From positions 119,936 to 183,935 of the forward strand of contig CAZKFD010000005.1 of assembly GCA_964551995.1 (NCBI GenBank): a stretch of 64,000 bases of DNA, read 5' to 3'. The position numbers and the translations under genes were made by a program. The DNA comes from DATKJS01 sp964551995 (GTDB taxonomy: Bacteria; Acidobacteriota; Aminicenantia; Aminicenantales; Saccharicenantaceae). Under the pieces are notes generated by a model. It saw only the letters and a list, made by a program, of their open reading frames with translations, did no database searches and was not told where the DNA came from. Every line of letters starts with the position of its first letter. Position 1 is the stretch's first letter. Of the stretch, positions 58,117-64,000 are shown piece by piece.

Positions 58117-60051
58117 TCACATGCGGTCGGGCATGGGAATGCCCATGAGACCCAGCGCGCACTTGAGCTGCTCCTTGATATACCGGACCGTCAGCAGCCG
58201 GATGGCCCTGACCGCCTTGTTTTCTTCGGCGAGGACCGGATAGAGATGATAATACGAGTTGATCTTTTGGCAAAGGTTGAAGGCGAATTTGGCCAAGTGG
58301 GCGAACTCGAGGGAGCGGGCCGAGTGCAGGACCTCTTCCTCGAACGTCGAGCCATACAAAACGAGGTCCCAGAAATCCGCCATCTCGCCGTCAGAGAGGA
58401 CGGAAAGGTCCAGGGCGCCGGCGGAGGGTGGAACGATGTCCGGCTCCGCCGTCCCCTCCCGCTCGCGGAGCTTGCGGAAGATGCTGCTCAGGCGCACGTA
58501 CGTGTACTGGAGATAAGGACCGGTCTCGCCCTCGAAGCTCAGGGCCTCCCCGAAGTCGAAGACGATGACCGAGTTCCGGGCGTACTTGAGCATGAAATAT
58601 CGGAGGGCCCCGGAGGCGATCTCCCGGGAAATCCGCCTCTTTTCCTCCGGCGGGAGCCCGGGGTTCCGCTTCTCGATCTCGACCAAAGCCTTCTCCTCGA
58701 GGCGGTCGAGGAGGTCGTCGGCCTTGACGCCCAGCCCCTTTCGGCCGGAGACCTCGAGGAACGACCTGTCCTTTTCCTCGTCGCTGGCGGCGTAGCCAAG
58801 CTCTTTTAGGCTCTTGGGCGAAAGGGCGACCATCTCGTAAGAGAAGTGCACGGACTTGTCCGCCGCGGCGAAGTATTTGAGGGACCTGAGTCCCTGGACG
58901 ACCACCTTCTGGAGGTAGGACTGGCGGGTGTCGATGACGTTGTAGACCTTGCTGGCCCCGCCGAAGGACGGCTGGTCCGGGCCCGGGACGTCCGTGGTGA
59001 TCCAGAGGGTTCGCCCGCCCTCCGCGGCGAACGGCTCATAGTAAAAGTCCCGTCCGAGCAGCCCGAACTTCCAGAGCTGGTAGGCGATGTCCTTGCCGAC
59101 GTAGGTCACCGTGCCGTCGGAGCGGACGATGATCTTCTCCCGGTCCGACTCGCCCTCGAGCTTCATGACCCAGCATCCCGTGTTGTCCCCTTCGGTGACG
59201 TAGACGATGGCCTGCCGGTCCTTGAGGAGCGAGAAGGCCCTTTCCCAGAACCTGAGATGGAGGATCGTGCTTTCACACGGAAGCACGTCGTACGCGATTC
59301 CCAGCCTCCCCATCGTCGCCAGGTGAGCCCGCGCGATGCGCCGGGAGACCGTCCGGGACATGGCGAACTCGGGATCCTGGCCGTACTCGATTCTCTTGAG
59401 CACTTCGGCCTTCCGTGTCTGGGCCTCGGGGTGCTCAGCCATGAAGGCCGAGACACGGGCGTAGAGGTCCCAGCAGTAATAATCGAATTTGCCCGAGATC
59501 TTTTCCAGGTCGGCGAGGGATTGGCGCTCCATTTCCATCAGGCCGAAGACGACGTCGACGACCTGCACGCCGGTGTCGTCGATGTAGTTTTGGACCTCGA
59601 CGCGCTCGCCCTTGTAGCGCAGGCAGCGGGCCAGCGTGTCGCCCAGGCAGGCGTTGCGCAGGTGACCGATGTGGGCCGCCTTGTTCGGGTTGATGTTGGT
59701 GTGCTCGATGATGATCTTCTTTTCTTCCGGGACGAGTTCCGTGCGGCCGAGAGAGCGGAGACAGACCGTGAAGTATTCCTCGCGGTCCAAAAAGAGGTTG
59801 ATGAAGCCCGCCCCGGCAACCTCGATCCTCCCGATGCCGTCGATGTCCTTCAGACGGCCGGCGGCTTCCTCGGCGATCGCGCGGGGCTGTCTTTTCAGCC
59901 TCTTCGCGAGCTGCAGGGGAAAGGCCAGCGCCAAGTCGCCCAGCTTCCGGTCGGGGGGGACGGCCATCTCGAGGTCTTCGGGGGACAGGGGATAGGCCGA
60001 CCGCAGCTTCTCATAAATCGTTTCTTTCAAACGAGTTTTAAGCGCGACCAT
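58117..60051 (-). CDS. argS: Arginyl-tRNA synthetase
   Basis: 644 residues, class I synthetase. N-terminal add-1 domain (PDRKLGDLALAFPLQLAKRLKRQP), HIGH-type NPNKAAHIGHLRNACLGD near 122-139, VQNYIDDTGVQVVDVVFG, and C-terminal anticodon-binding DALR domain (LLTVRYIKEQLKCALGLMGIPMPDRM). The KMSKS site is replaced by MVALSPKSLK, as is usual in many ArgRS. mRNA is predicted to start only about 5 bases before the ATG. Divergent from gcvT. Confidence 0.97.
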   Translation of the reverse strand: MVALKTRLKETIYEKLRSAYPLSPEDLEMAVPPDRKLGDLALAFPLQLAKRLKRQPRAIAEEAAGRLKDIDGIGRIEVAGAGFINLFLDREEYFTVCLRSLGRTELVPEEKKIIIEHTNINPNKAAHIGHLRNACLGDTLARCLRYKGERVEVQNYIDDTGVQVVDVVFGLMEMERQSLADLEKISGKFDYYCWDLYARVSAFMAEHPEAQTRKAEVLKRIEYGQDPEFAMSRTVSRRIARAHLATMGRLGIAYDVLPCESTILHLRFWERAFSLLKDRQAIVYVTEGDNTGCWVMKLEGESDREKIIVRSDGTVTYVGKDIAYQLWKFGLLGRDFYYEPFAAEGGRTLWITTDVPGPDQPSFGGASKVYNVIDTRQSYLQKVVVQGLRSLKYFAAADKSVHFSYEMVALSPKSLKELGYAASDEEKDRSFLEVSGRKGLGVKADDLLDRLEEKALVEIEKRNPGLPPEEKRRISREIASGALRYFMLKYARNSVIVFDFGEALSFEGETGPYLQYTYVRLSSIFRKLREREGTAEPDIVPPSAGALDLSVLSDGEMADFWDLVLYGSTFEEEVLHSARSLEFAHLAKFAFNLCQKINSYYHLYPVLAEENKAVRAIRLLTVRYIKEQLKCALGLMGIPMPDRM

Positions 60052-60062
60052 GATGATCCGGT

Positions 60063-60091
60063 ATTATAGCAAAATTCCGGCTGGGCGCAAA
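60063..60091 (-). promoter_or_regulatory. Near-leaderless promoter of argS
   Basis: Minus-strand TTTGCG (60091-60086), 17 bases, TATAAT (60068-60063) with TGC in front (extended -10), then 11 bases to the ATG at 60051. No Shine-Dalgarno. Confidence 0.6.
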
Positions 60092-60106
60092 ACCACTTTT
60101 CCTTTC

Positions 60107-60135
60107 TCTTGAACGGCGCCCGGGAATATGATAAT
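60107..60135 (+). promoter_or_regulatory. Possible promoter of the gcv operon
   Basis: TCTTGA (60107-60112), 17 bases, GATAAT (60130-60135). TTGAAC two bases later is the alternative -35 at 15 bp. Leader to gcvT is about 25 bases, too short for a glycine riboswitch. Confidence 0.35.
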
Positions 60136-60164
60136 TTTGGCTGTCCTTCGTGAAAGGACGAGGC

Positions 60165-61259
60165 ATGAAAAAGACGCGGTTCAACGACCTGCACAAGCAG
60201 TTAGGCGCCAAGATGGTCGAGTTTGTCGGCTGGGAGATGCCGATCGAATATACGGGCATCATCGACGAGCACCTTGCCGTCCGGACCCGGGCCGGCCTTT
60301 TCGACGTCAGCCACATGGGGGAGATCCTGGTCAGCGGCAGGGACGCCCTGGACTACGTTCAATGGCTGACGCCGAACGACGCCGGACGCCTGGTGCCGGG
60401 CGAGGTTCAATACACCGCGCTCATGACTCCAGAATCCACGTTCGTAGACGACATGCTCGTCTATTGCCTCGGGCCGCGCGAATACCTTCTCGTCATCAAC
60501 GCGGCCAACGCCGACAAGGATTTCGCCTGGGTCTCCGGGCATACCAAGGGATTCAGGGTGAAGGTCGAGAACCAGAGCGATGCATATTCCCAGCTCGCCC
60601 TGCAGGGCCCCCTATCCGAAAAGACGCTCCAGCCCCTGACGGACGCCGACCTCGCTGCCATGAAGCCGTTCACCTGGTCGGCCGCGAAGGTGGCCGGGCT
60701 GAAGGTTCTTGTTTCGCGGACGGGCTACACGGGCGAGGACGGCTTCGAGATTTACACGACCGACCCGCGCCCGGGAGCGCTCTGGACATCCATCGTGGAG
60801 GCCGGAAGGCCGCAGGGGCTCCTCCCGGTGGGGCTGGGGGCGCGGGACACGCTCCGGCTTGAGGCCAAGCTCATGCTCTACGGGAACGACATCTCGGACA
60901 AGACGACGGTGCTCGAGGCCGATCTCAAGTGGATCGTCAAGCTGCAGAAGGGCGATTTCCTCGGCCGGCCGGTCATCGAGAGACAGCTGGCCGAGGGCCT
61001 CGAGAGAAAGCTGGCCGGGTTCGAAATGACCGGTCCGGGCATCGCCCGGCAGCACTATCCGGTGTTCGTCGGCGGCCGCAAGGTTTCAGAAATCTGCTCC
61101 GGGACGTTTTCTCCGTACCTGAAAAAGGCCATCGGGCTGGCCTATCTGCCGATCGGGGCGACCGGCGTCGGCACGGAATTCGAAATCGGCATCCGGGACA
61201 GGACGGTTGGCGCAAGAGTCGTCGTGACGCCGTTCTACAAACGGGCCGGCAGAAAATAG
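60165..61259 (+). CDS. gcvT: Glycine cleavage system T protein (aminomethyltransferase)
   Basis: Transfers the methylene of the aminomethyl-lipoyl H protein to tetrahydrofolate, releasing ammonia. 364 residues from ATG 60165 with AGGACGAGG upstream; a GTG at 60150 is possible. Seen: KMVEFVGWEMPIEYTGIIDEH, RAGLFDVSHMGEILV, QLALQGPLSEKTL, GYTGEDGFEIY, GLGARDTLRLEAKLMLYGNDI and the C-terminal KVSEICSGTFSPYLKKAIGLAYL. Complete. First gene of gcvT-H-PA-PB. Confidence 0.97.
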   Translation: MKKTRFNDLHKQLGAKMVEFVGWEMPIEYTGIIDEHLAVRTRAGLFDVSHMGEILVSGRDALDYVQWLTPNDAGRLVPGEVQYTALMTPESTFVDDMLVYCLGPREYLLVINAANADKDFAWVSGHTKGFRVKVENQSDAYSQLALQGPLSEKTLQPLTDADLAAMKPFTWSAAKVAGLKVLVSRTGYTGEDGFEIYTTDPRPGALWTSIVEAGRPQGLLPVGLGARDTLRLEAKLMLYGNDISDKTTVLEADLKWIVKLQKGDFLGRPVIERQLAEGLERKLAGFEMTGPGIARQHYPVFVGGRKVSEICSGTFSPYLKKAIGLAYLPIGATGVGTEFEIGIRDRTVGARVVVTPFYKRAGRK

Positions 61260-61315
61260 AGAGAGGACGGCAGGGCGGGCCGGGCCCGCTCCCTGAGATC
61301 ATGGAGGAGGTTTCG

Positions 61316-61702
61316 ATGTACCCCAACGATTTCGTCTACACCAGGGATCACGAGTGGATCAAGGTCGAGGGGGACGAAGGTCTGGTCGGGATCACCGACT
61401 TCGCCCAGCACCAGCTCGGCGATATCATCTTCGTCGAGCTGCCCCAGAAAGGCACGGAGTTCGGTGTCCACCAGTCGCTCGGCGTCGTCGAGTCGGTAAA
61501 GTCGGTTTCCGATATCTTTTCGCCCGTGGCGGGGAGTGTCGTCGCGGTCAACGAGATCCTGTCTCAGACGCCCGACCTACTCAACAAGGACCCGCACGGC
61601 CTAGGTTGGATCGTGCGCCTGAAGATCAAGGACAGGAAGGGCCTGGACGGCCTGATGAAGGCCTCTGACTACGAAAAATATTTGGAAGGGCTGGAGGCCT
61701 GA
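61316..61702 (+). CDS. gcvH: Glycine cleavage system H protein
   Basis: 128-residue lipoyl carrier shuttling between P, T and L proteins. DHEWIKVEGDEGLVGITDFAQHQLGD and VVESVKSVSDIFSPVAG, whose Lys62 is lipoylated; C-terminal LLNKDPHGLGWIVRLK. Start at ATG 61316 with GGAGGAGG at 61303-61310; the frame continues upstream over gcvT but that is a shadow. No lipoamide dehydrogenase or lipoylation gene in the window. Confidence 0.97.
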   Translation: MYPNDFVYTRDHEWIKVEGDEGLVGITDFAQHQLGDIIFVELPQKGTEFGVHQSLGVVESVKSVSDIFSPVAGSVVAVNEILSQTPDLLNKDPHGLGWIVRLKIKDRKGLDGLMKASDYEKYLEGLEA

Positions 61703-61735
61703 GCTTGTGCCGGGACGCCGGGAGGGTCTGAGTCC

Positions 61736-63082
61736 ATGAGCTATCTATCGTTGAGCGATAAGGACAAAGAGGAGATGCTGGCGGCTGTCGGCGTCTCCGC
61801 GATGGGCGATCTGTTCGCCTGCATCCCGGAGGCGGTTCGGCTCGAACGGGACCTGGACCTCCCCGAGGCTCTCACGGAGGTGGACCTCGTCCGGGCGTTT
61901 GAGGTGATGGGACGCCGGAACACCTATCCGGGGTATCTGTCCTTTCTGGGCGGCGGAGCCTATGATCATTTCATCCCCGCGGTGGTCGATTACCTCGGCT
62001 CGCGCGGAGAATTCGTCAGCCCCTATACGCCTTACCAGCCCGAAGCGAGCCAGGGGACCCTCCAGACCATCTTCGAGTTCCAGACGCTCATCTGTCAACT
62101 CACGGGCCTGGATATCGCCAACGCCTCCCTTTATGAAGGAGCGACGGGAACCGCCGAGGCGATCCTGATGGCCCACAGGCTGACCGGACGGCCGAAGGTG
62201 CTTGTCGCCGGCAGTCTGCATCCTCAATACCGCGAGGTCGTCCGGACCTATATCCGGGACCTCGCTATCCGGGCCGTGGAGATCCCCTGGGGCCGGGACG
62301 GGCGCGTCGATCCCGGCGCGCTGAGCAGTCAGCTCGGCGAGGACGTTTGCGGCATCGTTTTCCAGTCGCCCAATTATTTCGGGGTCGTGGAGGACGTCGA
62401 ATCGCTGTCCGGTCTGGCCCGCGGCCGGAAGGCCCTGTCGGTGGCCGTCGTGGCCGAAGCCCTCTCCCTGGGGCTCCTGGCAGCGCCCGGAGACCTCGGT
62501 GTGGACATCGTGACGGGCGAAGGACAGTCTTTCGGCATCCCTCTGAGCTTCGGCGGGCCCTACCTCGGCTTCATGGCCTGCCGCAAGGAATACCTCCGGC
62601 AGCTGCCGGGCAGGATCGCCGGACAGACGACCGACATCGAAGGCCGGCGGGGCTTTGTCCTGACCATGGCGACCCGGGAACAGCACATCCGCCGCGAACG
62701 GGCCACGTCCAACATTTGCACCAATCAGGCCCTCTGCGCCTTGAGGGCCACGATCTTCCTGGCCAGCCTGGGTCAGCGGGGATTCCGGGAGATGGCCCGG
62801 CAGAACGCCGAGAAGGCCGCGTACGCGCTAAAGGCTTTGACCGCCGTCAACGGCGTCAGGAGAAAGTTCAGCGGTCCCGTCTTCAACGAGTTCGTTATCG
62901 AGTTCCCGAAGTCCTGGGCGGCCGTCGACGCCGCTCTCCGGGAGAGAGGGATTGTCGGCGGCATCGGCCTCGAGGCGGTTTCCGCAGGGCTTCGCAATTG
63001 CGCCCTTGTCTGCGTCACGGAGATGAAGCGGAAAGAGGACATCGACCGGCTGGGGCAGGCCGTCAGGGAGGCCCTGTCATGA
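61736..63082 (+). CDS. gcvPA: Glycine dehydrogenase (decarboxylating) subunit 1
   Basis: N-terminal half of split P protein, 448 residues. YLSLSDKDKEEMLAAVGV, YPGYLSFLGGGAYDHFIPAVVDYL, YTPYQPEASQGTLQTIFEFQTLIC, LYEGATGTAEAILMAHR, FQSPNYFGVVEDVE and TREQHIRRERATSNICTNQALCAL are all canonical. It pairs with the PLP-carrying subunit GcvPB, whose ATG overlaps its stop as ATGA. Confidence 0.97.
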   Translation: MSYLSLSDKDKEEMLAAVGVSAMGDLFACIPEAVRLERDLDLPEALTEVDLVRAFEVMGRRNTYPGYLSFLGGGAYDHFIPAVVDYLGSRGEFVSPYTPYQPEASQGTLQTIFEFQTLICQLTGLDIANASLYEGATGTAEAILMAHRLTGRPKVLVAGSLHPQYREVVRTYIRDLAIRAVEIPWGRDGRVDPGALSSQLGEDVCGIVFQSPNYFGVVEDVESLSGLARGRKALSVAVVAEALSLGLLAAPGDLGVDIVTGEGQSFGIPLSFGGPYLGFMACRKEYLRQLPGRIAGQTTDIEGRRGFVLTMATREQHIRRERATSNICTNQALCALRATIFLASLGQRGFREMARQNAEKAAYALKALTAVNGVRRKFSGPVFNEFVIEFPKSWAAVDAALRERGIVGGIGLEAVSAGLRNCALVCVTEMKRKEDIDRLGQAVREALS

Positions 63083-64000
63083 TAAAGGAAACCGTAGAGC
63101 CCCTGATTTTCGAAATCGGAGCCCGAGGCAAGACGGCCGCGACGCTGCCCCCGCTCGATGTGCCCGAAACCAAAGACCTCCTGGCGGGCGTCCCTCTCCG
63201 CCGCGAGATCCCCGGCTTCCCCGAAGTGTCCGAGCCGGAGATCACGCGCCATTTCACGCGCCTGTCCCAGAAGAACTACTGCGTAGACATGGGCATCTAT
63301 CCGCTCGGGTCCTGCACGATGAAATACAATCCCAAGGTCAACGAAAAGGTTGCGGGCCTTGCCCCGTTCGCCGCCTCGCATCCGGAGGCGCCGCCCGAGC
63401 TCGTTCAGGGCAACCTGGAGGTCCTGAAACGGCTCGAAACGTTCCTCGCCGAGATCGCCGGCATGGACGCCTTCACGCTCCAGCCGGCGGCCGGGGCCCA
63501 CGGTGAGCTCACGGGGATGATGCTCATCCGCGCCGCTCTCGAGGAGCGGGGCGATCCGCGGAAGTTCGTCCTGATCCCTGATTCCGCGCACGGGACGAAC
63601 CCGTCGTCGGCCCACATCTGCGGCTACGCGGTCCGGGAGATCCAGTCGAATGAGGACGGGAGGATCGACCTCCGGAGCCTGGACCGCGAAATGGACGGGG
63701 ACGTCGCGGCGCTCATGGTGACCAACCCCAACACGCTCGGCGTCTTCGAGAGCGACATCTGCCGGATCTCGGAGATCGTCCACGAGCGGGGGGGGCTGGT
63801 CTACATGGACGGGGCGAACATGAACGCCCTGACTGGCATCGTCCGCCCCGGCGATGTGGGCGTCGACGTCCTGCACATCAACCTGCACAAGACTTTCTCG
63901 ACGCCGCACGGCGGCGGCGGACCCGGGTCCGGTCCCGTGGGCGTGAAAAAGGAGCTCGAACCCTACCTCCCGGGTCCCGTGATCCGCGAGGCGAAGGGGC
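63079..64000 (+). CDS. gcvPB: Glycine dehydrogenase (decarboxylating) subunit 2 (partial)
   Basis: PLP-binding half of glycine dehydrogenase; 307 codons visible and open at the right edge, so roughly the last third is missing. MGIYPLGSCTMKYNPKVNE, LQPAAGAHGELTGMMLIRA, PDSAHGTNPSSAHICGY, MVTNPNTLGVFE, YMDGANMNALTG and HINLHKTFSTPHGGGGPG, in which Lys271 binds PLP. ATGA overlap with gcvPA. Confidence 0.97.
   Translation, partial: MIKETVEPLIFEIGARGKTAATLPPLDVPETKDLLAGVPLRREIPGFPEVSEPEITRHFTRLSQKNYCVDMGIYPLGSCTMKYNPKVNEKVAGLAPFAASHPEAPPELVQGNLEVLKRLETFLAEIAGMDAFTLQPAAGAHGELTGMMLIRAALEERGDPRKFVLIPDSAHGTNPSSAHICGYAVREIQSNEDGRIDLRSLDREMDGDVAALMVTNPNTLGVFESDICRISEIVHERGGLVYMDGANMNALTGIVRPGDVGVDVLHINLHKTFSTPHGGGGPGSGPVGVKKELEPYLPGPVIREAKG

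Noticed and set aside
60052..60164. Glycine riboswitch before gcvT
   Set aside because: The 113-base gap contains the two divergent promoters; no tandem aptamer motifs are present and the leader is only about 25 bases.

Overview
The window is 64 kb of dense, GC-rich bacterial chromosome with about 57 protein genes, two tRNA genes and one SRP RNA. Gene content points to the Acidobacteriota, most likely a Candidatus Aminicenantes-type anaerobe: a VWFA-related protein of the acidobacterial type, indolepyruvate oxidoreductase with an ADP-forming acyl-CoA synthetase, a large secreted M14 peptidase, secreted GH95- and GH106-like glycosidases, and a flavodiiron protein. This placement is an inference from families, not from a marker-gene tree. 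No insertion sequence, phage, CRISPR array or integron was seen.

Layout. 1-2.5 kb: tail of an ABC ATPase and two ABC-2 permeases. 2.5-6.7 kb (minus): yebC-ruvC-ruvA-ruvB-queA. 6.8-9.7 kb: copper-export operon (DUF2892 protein, CopA, a 35-residue membrane peptide) behind a perfect inverted repeat. 9.7-13.5 kb: outer-membrane barrel, a phosphofructokinase with pyrophosphate-type residues, FolD and an IscR-like Rrf2 regulator. 13.7-19.1 kb: iorA-iorB-acyl-CoA synthetase (ADP-forming)-DUF169. 19-24 kb: secreted DUF6599-like protein, FmdB-type zinc ribbon, RmuC, a frameshifted receiver-domain remnant, YggS with a Cys-rich microprotein, and dGTPase. 24-29.5 kb: an exported LanC-like protein, a VWFA protein, an ABC exporter and a broken plsY-like gene. 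29.6-36.7 kb: transketolase, nuclease, GlcD-type oxidase, ACT protein and GH95-like glycosidase. 36.8-44.7 kb (mostly minus): M14 peptidase, small secreted protein, ferredoxin-type aldo/keto reductase, YugP-like protease, SRP RNA (plus strand), DapA-like aldolase, zincin and CobO. 44.7-50.4 kb: serS, two tRNA-Ser genes, a GH106-like lipoprotein and a membrane protein. 50.4-58.1 kb: GNAT, flavodiiron protein, MutY and a four-gene Gld-type ABC system. 58.1-64 kb: argS and the glycine-cleavage operon gcvT-H-PA-PB, cut by the window end.

Together the genes describe a fermentative, peptide- and sugar-using organism. Secreted peptidases and glycosidases supply substrates. IorAB and the ADP-forming synthetase can turn aryl-pyruvates into ATP. 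The glycine-cleavage system and FolD feed one-carbon units. PFK and transketolase cover sugar phosphates. The flavodiiron protein, CopA, dGTPase, MutY and RuvABC handle stress and genome upkeep.

Regulatory signals are unusually readable. Many promoters have a clear -35/-10 pair with 16-18 bp spacing, often with an extended -10 (TGC before the hexamer). Several place the -10 only 7-11 bases before the start codon (serS, cobO, argS, the DUF6599-like gene), which implies leaderless or nearly leaderless mRNAs. Most operons join genes by 4-base ATGA or GTGA overlaps.
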